The notes: a model not told the origin generated them from the sequence alone. A stretch of 64,000 bases of DNA from Comamonadaceae bacterium PBBC2 (GCA_002255935.1 NKIO01000004.1:29124-93123), one strand, 5' to 3'. Numbered from the stretch's first letter, positions 18,418 through 27,743 are shown. Numbers and translations are program-made.

Positions 18418-19386
18418 TTAATCCAGAGCAATCTTGGCGTAGGCCGCCACGCTCTTCCATTGCGCCGTGTCGGCCTGCATGAAGCTGGCCATGCTTGGCG
18501 CGTTCAGCCAAGTGGGCTCGGCCCCCGCTTTTTGAATCGCGGCTTTCACCTCGGGCTGTTGCGCCACGCGCTCCAGCGCTTGTTCGATTTTTTGCTGCAC
18601 CGGTGCAGGCAAGCCTGCGGGTGCGGCCAGTCCAAACCATGCAAACACTTGGTAGCCCTTCAGGCCCGCTTCTTCCATGGTCGGCACGCCCGGCAAAGCG
18701 CTGCTGCGCTGCGGCGTGGTCACGGCCAAGGCCTTGAGCTTGCCGCCGTTGATCAGGCCCAGCGCCGAGGGCAGGTTGTCAAACATCATGCTGACCTCCT
18801 CGGCCATCACGGCGGTCAGGCCAGCGGCTGCGCCCCGATAAGGGATGTGCGTCACAAACAAGCCCGCCTGGCTTTTGTACAGCTCGGCGCTCAGGTGCAG
18901 CGATGTGCCTTGCCCGTTGGACGCGTAATTGAGTTGGCCAGGCCGGGCTTTGATGCGTGCGCTCAGATCGGCCACGCTCTGGATGCCCGAGGCCGGGTTG
19001 ACCACCAGCACATTGGGCACTCGGCCCAGCAAGCCCAGGGGCACGATGCTTTCAGGCTTGTAGGGCAGCTTGCTGTACAGCGCGGGGTTGATGGTCAGGG
19101 GCGGCGAGGCCATCAGCAGCGTGTAGCCATCGGCCGTGGCGCGGGCCGCCTCTGCTGCACCCAGGTTGCCACCGGCACCGGGCTTGTTGTCGACCACGAT
19201 GGATTGACCCAGCTCTTGCCCCAGCTTGGGCGCAACGAGGCGTGCCATGTTGTCGATCAAACCGCCCGGCGGAAAGGGCACCACCAGCTTGATGGGACGG
19301 GCAGGCCAAGTCTGTGCCATGGCCGTGGCGTGCACCCAAGGCAAAGCGGCCATGGCCGCAGCACAAAGCCAAAATCGGCGATGCAT
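18418..19386 (-). CDS. Bug-type periplasmic solute receptor (TctC/TTT family), tetronate operon
   Basis: Extracytoplasmic receptor of 322 residues. A signal peptide (MHRRFWLCAAAMAALPWVHA) precedes WPARPIKLVVPFPPGG, VVDNKPGAGGNLGA and the NYASNGQGTSLHL segment, all characteristic of Bug proteins that bind small carboxylates. It is the first gene of the ltnD-otnK-otnC-otnI operon, 43 bases upstream of ltnD, so it probably binds the sugar acid that the operon degrades. No TctA/TctB membrane partners are adjacent, so uptake would need a transporter encoded elsewhere, or the receptor serves in sensing. Confidence 0.9.
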   Translation of the reverse strand: MHRRFWLCAAAMAALPWVHATAMAQTWPARPIKLVVPFPPGGLIDNMARLVAPKLGQELGQSIVVDNKPGAGGNLGAAEAARATADGYTLLMASPPLTINPALYSKLPYKPESIVPLGLLGRVPNVLVVNPASGIQSVADLSARIKARPGQLNYASNGQGTSLHLSAELYKSQAGLFVTHIPYRGAAAGLTAVMAEEVSMMFDNLPSALGLINGGKLKALAVTTPQRSSALPGVPTMEEAGLKGYQVFAWFGLAAPAGLPAPVQQKIEQALERVAQQPEVKAAIQKAGAEPTWLNAPSMASFMQADTAQWKSVAAYAKIALD

Positions 19387-19903
19387 GAGAGGTCTCCTGA
19401 TGGATAGTTATCAGGTCATCATACAAATTCTGGCTGGAATTGACCATAGGGAGAACGCTCAGGCGTGCTGATGTGCTGAAGCCCACTGATCTTGGTATTT
19501 TGGGCCATTGATCTTTGTATTTTGTAGGTATGCAGGAGTGATCAGATATTCACCCTTCCTGCAATTTACTTATTGTGGGTTGTGCCTCAACTGCCGATCA
19601 CCCCGCTGAGTGTCAGATTTTCATTTTTGACGGTCTGAAGAAGGCTGGTTGCAGTCACTCGCGGTAAGTGGACGTTATTGTTGTGACGATCACTACCAGT
19701 CAATCAAGTGGGAGTAGCTCCTGTGAACGCTGTAATTACAATACCGGTCACTCGACATGCCTCGCATGGGATCCGCGCTTAAGCGAAGATGAACGACCGG
19801 TCTTGTTCTAGCTGTACAGACACTCCCGACTCAAAGCCGAATTCCCCCATAAATCAGCTACGGCAGTATGCAGTGATTGCCGACTTACAGGTCTCATATT
19901 TGT
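19387..19903. other. 517-base gene-free stretch upstream of the tetronate operon
   Basis: No credible open frame on either strand. Near the operon side it holds a direct repeat, TGATCTTGGTATTTTG at 19487-19502 and TGATCTTTGTATTTTG at 19509-19524, spaced 22 bases (two helical turns), which could be a regulator site. Further on are the palindrome CGCTTAAGCG near 19780 and two ACCGGTC copies. Base composition is richer in A/T than the neighbouring genes. I recognise no transposase remnant. Confidence 0.5.
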
Positions 19904-20803
19904 CTATAACCTCTTGAGAGCGAAGTGCTGTATCCAGCCCACCAATTGCATCGCGGCGGGCGTCAGTGGCAAATCATGCCGCCTGACGGTGCAAATCAAG
20001 GGGCTGGGCAAGGTATCTTCGATGGGCACGATGCACAGTTGGTCCTTAAAGGGACTGTTTTCAAACAAAATCCTAGGCATGGTTGTCACCCACTGGTCTG
20101 ATGCTGCGACCACCGCAGGTAAAGCCAAGAAGGATTCGCACAGCATCGTGACCCGTGGCATCCCCAACCCATGGGTCTGAAAAGCTTCCTCTATGACAGC
20201 GCCCGGTCCGCGTGATGGGCTGGACAGCACCCAAGCGCAATCCTGCAGTTGCGCCAGTCGTACCGCCCGTGAAAGCGGGTGAGACACCCCGGAGACGATG
20301 ACCACTTGGCTGGAGTACAAGGGCTCCGCCACCAAGTCACTCTCCAGATCCATCCGGTGAACCGGGGTCAACGCGAAATCTAAAGTCCCATCCCGAATGA
20401 CTGGGGCAATGCTGGGGTAAAGGCCATCGCGGCAATGCACCTTGACCTCAGGATGCTGCAGCGTGAATTGCCGCAAGGCCTGTGGCAAGAGGCCCAAACC
20501 GATGGCTGGAGATACCGCCAGCTTGATGGTGCCCTCCCAATGGCCACGCAGCTGCGCCATTTCGTCTTGTGCCCTGCGGCTCTGACCCACCATCAATTTG
20601 GCATGCCGCAAAAAGGCCTGCCCGAAGTGGGTGAAAGTGACGCCCTTTTTGCTGCGCACCAGCAATGGGGCTTTGAGTTCTGCTTCCAATTGCTGGATCG
20701 CGGCCGTCAGGGCCGGCTGCGTCAAGGCCATGCTTTGCGCGGCCGCCCGGATGCTGCCCAGCTCCTCGATCAGCACAAGTGCTTGCAGGGTCGGAAGTCT
20801 CAT
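19904..20803 (-). CDS. LysR-type regulator, TsaR-like
   Basis: Transcription factor of 299 residues: winged-helix DNA-binding part (LGSIRAAAQSMALTQPALTAAIQQLE) and a two-lobed effector domain. The C-terminal half (RGPGAVIEEAF, ESFLALPAVV, FKDQLCIVPIEDTLP, VRRHDLPLTPAA) closely recalls TsaR of Comamonas testosteroni as I remember it; TsaR controls 4-toluenesulfonate degradation. It is divergent from the Rieske oxygenase gene, with a 15-bp perfect dyad at 20817-20831 between them. The ATG at 20803 is preferred over an upstream TTG. It is a clear paralogue of the LysR gene at 34429. Confidence 0.92.
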   Translation of the reverse strand: MRLPTLQALVLIEELGSIRAAAQSMALTQPALTAAIQQLEAELKAPLLVRSKKGVTFTHFGQAFLRHAKLMVGQSRRAQDEMAQLRGHWEGTIKLAVSPAIGLGLLPQALRQFTLQHPEVKVHCRDGLYPSIAPVIRDGTLDFALTPVHRMDLESDLVAEPLYSSQVVIVSGVSHPLSRAVRLAQLQDCAWVLSSPSRGPGAVIEEAFQTHGLGMPRVTMLCESFLALPAVVAASDQWVTTMPRILFENSPFKDQLCIVPIEDTLPSPLICTVRRHDLPLTPAAMQLVGWIQHFALKRL

Positions 20804-20816
20804 GGTTATCACCAAT

Positions 20817-20831
20817 ATAGAAGTTTTCTAT
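20817..20831. promoter_or_regulatory. LysR-type operator candidate (perfect dyad)
   Basis: ATAGAA-GTT-TTCTAT, a perfect inverted repeat that also fits the LysR T-N11-A rule. It lies 13 bases upstream of the LysR start and about 100 bases upstream of the Rieske gene. Additional half sites TTCTAT (20853-20858) and TTCTAA (20872-20877) follow toward the oxygenase gene, as expected for recognition and activation sites of a divergent LysR regulator. Confidence 0.6.
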
Positions 20832-20931
20832 CAATCACATGAATTTTTGATTTTCTATTATGAGGTGACTTTTCTAATATTTCGTCAAGTCAAGAAATTC
20901 ACAAACGGGTTTACCAATCAAGGAGACACAC

Positions 20932-21975
20932 ATGTTCATCAGAAATTGTTGGTACGTTGCCGCCTGGGACACGGAAGTTCCACAAGACACCATGTTGCCC
21001 AGAACACTGCTCAACGAGCCGGTGCTGCTTTACAGGGACACACAGGGCCGTGCGGTTGCCCTCGAAAACCGTTGCTGCCATCGGGCAGCCCCCTTACATC
21101 TGGGCCGAAAAGAAGGGGACTGCGTGCGTTGCATGTACCACGGCCTTAAATTCGATCCGACTGGTGCCTGTGTAGAAATTCCTGGACAGGACAAGATCCC
21201 GCCTAAGACGTGCGTTAAAAGCTACCCTGTGGCTGAGCGCAACCGCCTGATATGGGTGTGGATGGGCGACCCGGCAAAAGCCAATCCGGATGACATCGTG
21301 GATTACCACTGGCATGACTCCCCAGACTGGCGTATGAAGCCCGGCTACATCCACTACAAAGCGAACTACAAACTGATCGTCGACAACCTGCTGGATTTCA
21401 CCCATCTGGCGTGGGTGCACCCCACCACACTCGGTACCGACAGCGCTGCCGGCTTGAAACCAGAAATCGAACGCAACACCGATGGCAACGGCACACTGAC
21501 CATCAGCCGCTGGTACATCAACGACGAGATGCCCAGTCTGCACAAGAAAGTGGCCAGCTTCGAGGGCAAAGTCGATCGCTGGCAAATCTACAAATGGTCG
21601 CCCCCTGCGTTATTGCGCATGGATGCAGGCTCAGCTCCCACAGGCACCGGCGCCCCAGAAGGCACCCGGGTGTCTCAGGCTGTGCAATTTCGTCACACCT
21701 CCATCCAGACACCGGAGACCGAAAGCACCAGCCATTACTGGTTCTGTCAGGCACGCAATTTCGAGCTGGACAACGAACAAATGACGCAATCCATCTATGA
21801 CTCTGTGGTTGAAGCCTTCGAAGAAGACCGCACCATGATCGAAGCACAACAAAAGATCATCGATATGGTCCCAGACCGGCCCATGTTACCGATTGCCGCA
21901 GATAGTGGCCTGAACCAAGCTCGTTGGCTCATTGATCGCCTGATCAAGGTTGAGGCAGCGCGGGGGGACGCATGA
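20932..21975 (+). CDS. Rieske non-heme iron oxygenase, TsaM/VanA-like
   Basis: Terminal oxygenase of 347 residues. The Rieske centre ligands are Cys48-X-His50 and Cys67-X2-His70; the catalytic iron site is Asn152-X2-Asp155-X2-His158-X4-His163 (DNLLDFTHLAWVH). The start MFIRNCWYVAAWDTEV is typical of the vanillate demethylase/toluenesulfonate methyl-monooxygenase branch. The next genes encode its reductase, an SDR and an aldehyde dehydrogenase in the tsaMBCD order, so the likely reaction is hydroxylation of a methyl group on an aromatic acid or sulfonate; O-demethylation is the main alternative. It overlaps the reductase gene by four bases. Confidence 0.92.
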   Translation: MFIRNCWYVAAWDTEVPQDTMLPRTLLNEPVLLYRDTQGRAVALENRCCHRAAPLHLGRKEGDCVRCMYHGLKFDPTGACVEIPGQDKIPPKTCVKSYPVAERNRLIWVWMGDPAKANPDDIVDYHWHDSPDWRMKPGYIHYKANYKLIVDNLLDFTHLAWVHPTTLGTDSAAGLKPEIERNTDGNGTLTISRWYINDEMPSLHKKVASFEGKVDRWQIYKWSPPALLRMDAGSAPTGTGAPEGTRVSQAVQFRHTSIQTPETESTSHYWFCQARNFELDNEQMTQSIYDSVVEAFEEDRTMIEAQQKIIDMVPDRPMLPIAADSGLNQARWLIDRLIKVEAARGDA

Positions 21976-22919
21976 TCCAAGCGGTCATCACGCGTGTGCA
22001 GGCCATCGCCAGGGACATCGTACTGATCGAGCTCCAAGCGGCAGACCAGCAGCCGATGCCGGGCGCATCGCCCGGCTCACACATCGACCTGCATCTGCCC
22101 AACGGGCTAATTCGTCAATATTCCTTGACCAATGCTGAAGGTGCGGCAGAACAAGCGAGCTACCAAATCGCCGTGGCGCGTGACGCCAACAGCCGTGGTG
22201 GCTCCACATGGATTCACGACAAACTGCGCACAGGTACCAGCCTTGACATTAGCGCGCCTCGTAATCTGTTCGAGCTGGATACTCAGGTCCCGGGCAAATT
22301 CCTTTTCATTGGCGCAGGCATCGGCATCACCCCCATCTACGCCATGGTCAAGGCTGCACAACAACACGGTCTTGACTGGCAACTGGTGGCATGCGCTCGC
22401 TCGGCCAGTCGCATGGCATTTCACGAAGAGCTCTATGCCCTCTCCCCTCAAAGGGTCGACTTCCATTTCGACATGGAGCAAGCCACCGCGTTAAACCTGC
22501 AGGCTTTGCTGGGTGAATCGGCCTGGGATGCGGTTTACGCATGCGGTCCTGCAGGCCTGCTTGATGCCATCGAACAAACCACCAGACACTGGCCCGCAGG
22601 GTCGGTGCGGATGGAGCGCTTCAAAGCGCATGCCCAAGACAACTCGACCCACACAGCTTTCCAGCTCGTGCTGGCCAAAAGCCAGCAAACGGTCGAAGTG
22701 GGTGCCAACGAAAGCCCCCTGGAAGCCTTGGAGCGAATCGGTATAGATCACCCCTACGCCTGCCGTGAGGGTCTGTGCGGCACCTGCGAAGTCCGTGTAC
22801 TCGAAGGACAGCCAGACCACAAAGACAACGTGCTGAGTGAACAAGAACGCACAGCAGGTCAACGTTTTATCCCTTGTATCTCCCGCTGCAACGGCCCCCA
22901 ACTGGTCATCGAACTTTAA
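21972..22919 (+). CDS. PDR/VanB-type ferredoxin-reductase for the Rieske oxygenase, TsaB-like
   Basis: Electron-transfer subunit of 315 residues with the phthalate dioxygenase reductase layout: an FMN domain (RQYSLTNAEGAA), an NAD(P)H domain (FIGAGIGITPIYAMVKAA, VYACGPAGLLDAIE) and a C-terminal plant-type [2Fe-2S] domain (CREGLCGTCEVRVLEG with a later Cys in FIPCISRC). It passes electrons from NADH to the preceding oxygenase. ATGA overlap with the oxygenase stop indicates coupled translation, and the SDR gene starts eight bases downstream. Confidence 0.93.
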   Translation: MIQAVITRVQAIARDIVLIELQAADQQPMPGASPGSHIDLHLPNGLIRQYSLTNAEGAAEQASYQIAVARDANSRGGSTWIHDKLRTGTSLDISAPRNLFELDTQVPGKFLFIGAGIGITPIYAMVKAAQQHGLDWQLVACARSASRMAFHEELYALSPQRVDFHFDMEQATALNLQALLGESAWDAVYACGPAGLLDAIEQTTRHWPAGSVRMERFKAHAQDNSTHTAFQLVLAKSQQTVEVGANESPLEALERIGIDHPYACREGLCGTCEVRVLEGQPDHKDNVLSEQERTAGQRFIPCISRCNGPQLVIEL

Positions 22920-22927
22920 GAACCCCT

Positions 22928-23686
22928 ATGAACCTGAATCAAAAAATTGCCATCGTCACCGGCGGTGCGTCCGGATTTGGTGCCGCGATCGCGCAACGCA
23001 TGGCTTTGGCTGGCGCCAGCGTGATGGTGGCCGACCTGAATGCAGAAGGTGCGCAACGCATCGCAGAAAGCATCCGCGCAGCCGGTGGCCAGGCCAGCAG
23101 TGTCGTCGCAGATGTGTCTGACCGCGCCTCGTTTGAAAACATGGTGGCCCGCACCCGAAAAGACCTGGGGGGCTTGGATATCCTGGTCAACAACGCCGGC
23201 ACCACCCACCGCAACAAACCCGCACTGCAAGTGACCGAGGAAGAGTTCGACCGCGTCTACAAAGTCAACGTCAAAAGTCTGTTCTGGGCTGCACAAACGG
23301 TGCTGCCAGGTTTTGTCAGTCAAGGCAGTGGGTGCATCGTCAACGTGGCATCCACCACCGGCGTGCGGCCTGGCCCGGGCCTGTCCTGGTACAGCGGTAG
23401 CAAAGCGGCCATGATTAACCTGACCAAGGGCCTGGCGCTGGAGTTTGCCAAGTCGGGGGTGCGCGTCAATGCCGTCAATCCGATGATTGGTGAAACGGCC
23501 ATGCTGGGGGATTTCATGGGCATGGAAGACACCCCCGAAAACCGCGAGCGTTTTTTGATGCGCATCCCGCTGGGACGATTTACCCGTCCTGCCGATGTGG
23601 CATCCGCAGTCACCTTTCTGGCCAGCGATGAAGCCTCGTACCTCACCGGCGTTTGCTTGGATGTGGACGGAGGCCGCAACATATGA
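22928..23686 (+). CDS. Short-chain dehydrogenase, TsaC-like
   Basis: NAD(P)-dependent alcohol dehydrogenase of 252 residues. The cofactor loop is VTGGASGFGAAIA, the NAG motif is LVNNAGTTH, and the catalytic Ser-Tyr-Lys appears as VASTTG and SWYSGSKAAM. The position between reductase and aldehyde dehydrogenase matches TsaC, which oxidises 4-(hydroxymethyl)benzenesulfonate to the aldehyde; here the substrate would be the hydroxymethyl aromatic made by the upstream oxygenase. The stop overlaps the aldehyde dehydrogenase start by four bases. Assignment of the exact alcohol is inference from gene order. Confidence 0.9.
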   Translation: MNLNQKIAIVTGGASGFGAAIAQRMALAGASVMVADLNAEGAQRIAESIRAAGGQASSVVADVSDRASFENMVARTRKDLGGLDILVNNAGTTHRNKPALQVTEEEFDRVYKVNVKSLFWAAQTVLPGFVSQGSGCIVNVASTTGVRPGPGLSWYSGSKAAMINLTKGLALEFAKSGVRVNAVNPMIGETAMLGDFMGMEDTPENRERFLMRIPLGRFTRPADVASAVTFLASDEASYLTGVCLDVDGGRNI

Positions 23687-25119
23687 GCGGCGAAAGCACA
23701 TACCGGGCCCCCGAACTGCTCATCAATGGGCAGTGGCGCACAGGCCGTCACGCTATGACAGTGGCCATCGTCAACCCGGCCAGCGCTGAAACCTTAGACC
23801 GGCTTCACTTGGCCAACCACGACGACATCAACCAAGCCCTGCAGGCCACCCAGCAAGGTTTTGAAGCCTGGCGGCAAGTGCCCGCCTTCGAGCGTTGTGC
23901 CCGCCTCGAAAAAGGCGTGAACAAGATGCGTGAACAGATGGAGCACATCGCCACCTTGCTCACCCTGGAACAAGGCAAACCACTTGCCGAAGCCCGCGCC
24001 GAATGCGCCATGGCGGCCGACCTGATCAAGTGGTACGCCGAAGAAGCGCGGCGAACCTACGGCCGCATCATTCCCGCCCGACTGCCCAACAGCCGCATGC
24101 AGGTGCTCAAACAACCGGTCGGTCCTGTGGCCGCCTTTGCTCCCTGGAATTTCCCATTGGTGCTGTCCGCTCGCAAGATCGGTGGCGCCCTGGCTGCAGG
24201 TTGCTCCATCATCCTCAAAGGCGCCGAAGAAACACCCGCCAGCGTCGCCGCCATGGTCGACTGCCTGGCCGCAGAGCTGCCGCCAGGCGCTTTGCAACTG
24301 GTGTATGGCGTGCCTGCCGAGGTGTCCGAACAGTTGATCGCCTCGCCCATCATCCGCAAGGTCACCTTCACAGGCTCGGTGCCCGTGGGGCGGCACCTGG
24401 CGCAAATGGCTGCCAAACACCTCAAGCGCATCACACTCGAACTCGGTGGTCATGCGCCGGTGATCGTTTGTGCAGATGCCGACATCGACAAAACCGTGGC
24501 ACAGATGGTGGTGCACAAATTCCGCAATGCAGGCCAAGCTTGCCTAGCCCCCACGCGCTTTTATGTGGACCGCACCATCGAAGGCGATTTCCTGGACGCC
24601 TTCACCGCAGCCAGCCACAAGCTGGTCCTGGGCGACGGCATGGCCCCCGCCACGCAAATGGGGCCACTGGCCAGCGCACGGCGACTGGCCGCTGTGCGTG
24701 ATCTGATTGATCGGTCTGTGCAAGCGGGTGCCCAACTGCACCAAGGCACAGCCCCGACCACCGGGTTCTTCGCTCCCGTGAGCTTGCTCACGCACGTGAA
24801 CCCGGAATCACCCGTCATCCAAGAAGAGCCTTTTGGCCCCGTGGTCACATTGACCCCTTTTGACAACATCGACCATGCCTTGCACTTGGCCAACCAATCC
24901 GCCTACGGTCTGGCCGGCTACCTGTTCACAGATTCAGCACGCGCCATCTTGAAGGTGTCGGACCAATTGGAAGTGGGCAGCCTGGCCATCAATGGCATGG
25001 GCGTCTCGGTCCCGGAAGCTCCTTTTGGCGGCCTCAAGGACAGCGGCTACGGCAGCGAATCCGGCATCGAAGGCATGGAAGCCTTCCTGGACACCAAGTT
25101 CACCCACCATTGCGCTTAA
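23683..25119 (+). CDS. NAD(P)-dependent aldehyde dehydrogenase, TsaD-like
   Basis: ALDH-superfamily enzyme of 478 residues with Asn156 (PWNF), Glu254 (TLELGGHAP) and nucleophile Cys287 (RNAGQACLAP). By general motif it belongs with the succinate-semialdehyde dehydrogenase-type group; in the tsa operon the equivalent gene oxidises the aromatic aldehyde to the carboxylate. It ends the SDR-coupled gene set and is followed 25 bases later by a Bug receptor. It is closely similar in length and motifs to the ALDH at 42822, so one may derive from the other by duplication. Confidence 0.92.
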   Translation: MSGESTYRAPELLINGQWRTGRHAMTVAIVNPASAETLDRLHLANHDDINQALQATQQGFEAWRQVPAFERCARLEKGVNKMREQMEHIATLLTLEQGKPLAEARAECAMAADLIKWYAEEARRTYGRIIPARLPNSRMQVLKQPVGPVAAFAPWNFPLVLSARKIGGALAAGCSIILKGAEETPASVAAMVDCLAAELPPGALQLVYGVPAEVSEQLIASPIIRKVTFTGSVPVGRHLAQMAAKHLKRITLELGGHAPVIVCADADIDKTVAQMVVHKFRNAGQACLAPTRFYVDRTIEGDFLDAFTAASHKLVLGDGMAPATQMGPLASARRLAAVRDLIDRSVQAGAQLHQGTAPTTGFFAPVSLLTHVNPESPVIQEEPFGPVVTLTPFDNIDHALHLANQSAYGLAGYLFTDSARAILKVSDQLEVGSLAINGMGVSVPEAPFGGLKDSGYGSESGIEGMEAFLDTKFTHHCA

Positions 25120-25144
25120 ATCACACCACAACGGAGACAACACC

Positions 25145-26113
25145 ATGCAACGCAGAACCCTCATCACCTCCCTGGCCCTGGCCACGTCCCTGCTGGCCGC
25201 AGTGCCCGCATCCGCCCAAAGCGACAAAACACTGCGCGTGATCGTCGGCTTTCCTGCAGGTGTCTCGATCGATGTGGTCACCCGCATCGTGGCCGAAAAG
25301 ATGAAAGACGAACTCAAGCGCCCGGTGATCGTGGACAACCGCCCAGGTGCAGGCGGCCGACTGGCGGCCGACTTGCTTAAATCTGCTGCGCCCGATGGCA
25401 ACACCGTCATGGTCACGCCCATCGTGGTGCCGGTGCTGGCCCCCATGGTCTTCAACAAACTCAGCTACAACCCCGAAACCGACTTTGCGCCTGTTGGCAA
25501 GGTTTGCGACTTCTCGTTTGCGCTGGCTGTTCCTGCCAATTCACCGGTCAAAAACCTCAAAGATTACGCGGCATGGCTCAAGGCCAATCCGCAGCAAGCC
25601 AACTTTGGATCCCCCGCCGCAGGCAGCTTGCCCCACTTCTTTGGCGTCATGATTGGAACGGCCCTGAAAGTCGACATGGTTCATGTCCCCTTCAACGGCG
25701 GTGCGGCCCTGCAATCGGCGGTACTCGGAGGCCATGCCCCGGCCGGTATTGACGTGGTGATGGAGTGGCAACAAAACGCCAAAGCAGGCAAAGTCACCGT
25801 GCTGGCGACTTCTGGCGCACAGCGCAGCAAAGTCATGCCGGACGTGCCGACCTTCAAGGAACAAGGCTTTCCCGAAGCCGTCGGCCAAGGCTGGTTTGCC
25901 ATGTACGCCCCAGCCAAGACGCCCACAGCGGCCATCGACGACATCAACAAAGCCTTGAATAAAGCACTCGCAACACCCGAGGTGCGTGAAAGATTTGCCG
26001 GCTTGGGTCTCGACGTTGGCGGCGGCAGTGCAGCCGATCTGCAAAAAACCATGCAAGACGACGCCAAGCGCTGGGCGCCAATAGTCAGGAAATCTGGCTT
26101 TAAAGCGGATTGA
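25145..26113 (+). CDS. Bug-type periplasmic solute receptor, first tsa-like module
   Basis: Periplasmic receptor of 322 residues with an N-terminal signal (RRTLITSLALATSLLAAV then PASAQ). Bug signatures are LRVIVGFPAGVSIDVVTRIV, VIVDNRPGAGGRLAA and NFGSPAAGSLPHFFG. The strong GGAGACAACACC ribosome site precedes ATG 25145. As the last gene of the oxygenase operon, before an intrinsic terminator, it probably binds the aromatic acid or a related carboxylate. Partner membrane genes are absent. It is one of four Bug paralogues in the window. Confidence 0.9.
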   Translation: MQRRTLITSLALATSLLAAVPASAQSDKTLRVIVGFPAGVSIDVVTRIVAEKMKDELKRPVIVDNRPGAGGRLAADLLKSAAPDGNTVMVTPIVVPVLAPMVFNKLSYNPETDFAPVGKVCDFSFALAVPANSPVKNLKDYAAWLKANPQQANFGSPAAGSLPHFFGVMIGTALKVDMVHVPFNGGAALQSAVLGGHAPAGIDVVMEWQQNAKAGKVTVLATSGAQRSKVMPDVPTFKEQGFPEAVGQGWFAMYAPAKTPTAAIDDINKALNKALATPEVRERFAGLGLDVGGGSAADLQKTMQDDAKRWAPIVRKSGFKAD

Positions 26114-26143
26114 TCCTGGCGATTAACTGGGTCTATAAAACAT

Positions 26144-26175
26144 AGCACCAGCTTTCTAAAAGCTGGTGCTTTTCA
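26144..26175 (+). terminator. Intrinsic terminator after the first tsa-like operon
   Basis: AGCACCAGCTTT and AAAGCTGGTGCT form an almost perfect hairpin followed by TTTT, 30 bases after the Bug stop. It separates the operon from the sulfatase gene. Confidence 0.9.
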
Positions 26176-26408
26176 GATTATTTCACCCACAAATTCTGGA
26201 CATTCTGCAAGCAAAATGACCGAATTCGATGAGTTCGCTGCTTGAGATCATCAGGCCGCATTATTGTTACGCTGACAGAGTTAACTGGACATGGAGACAA
26301 CCACCCCACTGGCAGTAACCAGTTGAAAGCGCTCCTGCCTTGCCCTTGCGGTGCCCAATCTGGTCGCTTGATACGCGCGACCGGCATGAAGGTCGATTGA
26401 TCCCATCT

Positions 26409-27740
26409 ATGAAAACCCCACGCCCCAACATCATTTTCATCGTGGCCGATGACCTCGGCTTTGCGGATCTCGGCTGCTATGGCGGCCGCGACGCCAAGTT
26501 TGGCAAAGTCTCGCCCGTGCTCGACCGGCTGGCCGCAGGCGGCCTCAAGTTCACACAGGGTTACGCCAACTCGCCCGTGTGCTCGCCCACCCGCTTTGCA
26601 CTGATGACTGCGCGCTACCAGTACCGCCTTCGCGGCGGTGCCGACGAGCCGATCAGCAGTAAGAGCAAAGGCAGCACCGTGCTGGGCCTGCCGCCCGAGC
26701 ACCCCACGCTGCCTTCCCTGCTCAAGGCCAGTGGCTACCGCACTGCCTTGATTGGCAAGTGGCATCTCGGTTACCCGCCACACTTCAGCCCGATCAAGTC
26801 CGGTTACGAAGAGTTCTTTGGTCCCATGTCAGGCGGGGTGGATTACTTCACCCACGCCAGCAACAACGGCACGCACGACCTATACACCAACGAAGAAGAG
26901 AAACACGAAGACGGTTACCTGACCGACCTGATCTCGCACAAAGCGGTGGATTTTGTCGAGCGCATGGCCCCCGGCGCCGCGCAGGGCACGCCCTTCTTTT
27001 TGAGCCTGCACTACACAGCGCCACACTGGCCTTGGGAAACCCGCGAAGACCACGCCCTGGCGCAAGAGGTCAAGGACAACCTGTTCCACCTGCACGGCGG
27101 CAACATCCACACTTACCATCGCATGATCCACCACATGGACGAAGGCATTGGGTGGTTGGTCGATGCGCTCAAAAAGACGGCCCAACTCAACAACACCTTG
27201 ATCGTTTTCACCAGCGACAACGGGGGCGAGCGGTTCTCTGACAACTGGCCTTTTGTCGGCGGCAAGATGGACCTGACCGAAGGCGGCATTCGCGTACCCT
27301 GGATCGCGCACTGGCCTGCTGTGATTGCGCCCGGCGGCACATCGGCCCAGCACTGCATGACCATGGATTGGTCAGCCACCATGGTCGAGTTGGCGGGTGC
27401 CAAGGCCCAAGACGACTTGCCCTTTGACGGTGTGTCCATGCTGCCCGTGCTGCGCGATGCCAGCCAACAGTTTGAGCGCCCGCTTTACTGGCGCATGAAC
27501 CACCGGGGCCAGCGCGCCTTGCGAATGGGCGATTTCAAATACCTGCGTGTAGACGGCCACGACTATTTGTTCAACATCCCGGCGGACGAACGCGAGCGGG
27601 CTAACTTGGCCAAGCACCAGCCCGAGAAACTTCAAGCTTTGCGTGCCGCTTGGGAAGCCTGGGACGCTACAGTGCCAGCCATCCCCGAAGACGCAGCGGT
27701 GAGCCTTGGCTACTCAAAAGCCGATATGCCGCAGAGATAA
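26409..27740 (+). CDS. Type I (formylglycine) sulfatase
   Basis: Sulfuric ester hydrolase of 443 residues, predicted cytoplasmic because the start MKTPRPNIIFIVADDLG lacks a signal peptide. Metal Asps are Asp14/15; the nucleophile motif is Cys58-Ser-Pro-Thr-Arg62 (VCSPTR), in which Cys is converted to formylglycine; KWHLG and FTSDNGG are further family signatures. Its setting between two tsa-like oxygenase modules suggests release of sulfate from an aromatic or small organic ester, but no residue shows the substrate. A maturation enzyme is not encoded here. The ATG at 26409 precedes the conserved N-terminus directly; two DUF202 genes follow after three bases. Confidence 0.9.
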   Translation: MKTPRPNIIFIVADDLGFADLGCYGGRDAKFGKVSPVLDRLAAGGLKFTQGYANSPVCSPTRFALMTARYQYRLRGGADEPISSKSKGSTVLGLPPEHPTLPSLLKASGYRTALIGKWHLGYPPHFSPIKSGYEEFFGPMSGGVDYFTHASNNGTHDLYTNEEEKHEDGYLTDLISHKAVDFVERMAPGAAQGTPFFLSLHYTAPHWPWETREDHALAQEVKDNLFHLHGGNIHTYHRMIHHMDEGIGWLVDALKKTAQLNNTLIVFTSDNGGERFSDNWPFVGGKMDLTEGGIRVPWIAHWPAVIAPGGTSAQHCMTMDWSATMVELAGAKAQDDLPFDGVSMLPVLRDASQQFERPLYWRMNHRGQRALRMGDFKYLRVDGHDYLFNIPADERERANLAKHQPEKLQALRAAWEAWDATVPAIPEDAAVSLGYSKADMPQR

Positions 27741-27743
27741 GTC

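Noticed and set aside
20932..22919. Naming the first oxygenase pair vanA-vanB (vanillate O-demethylase)
   Set aside because: The motifs fit the broad family, but gene order with SDR, ALDH and a TsaR-like regulator favours a tsa-type methyl hydroxylase; vanillate remains an alternative.
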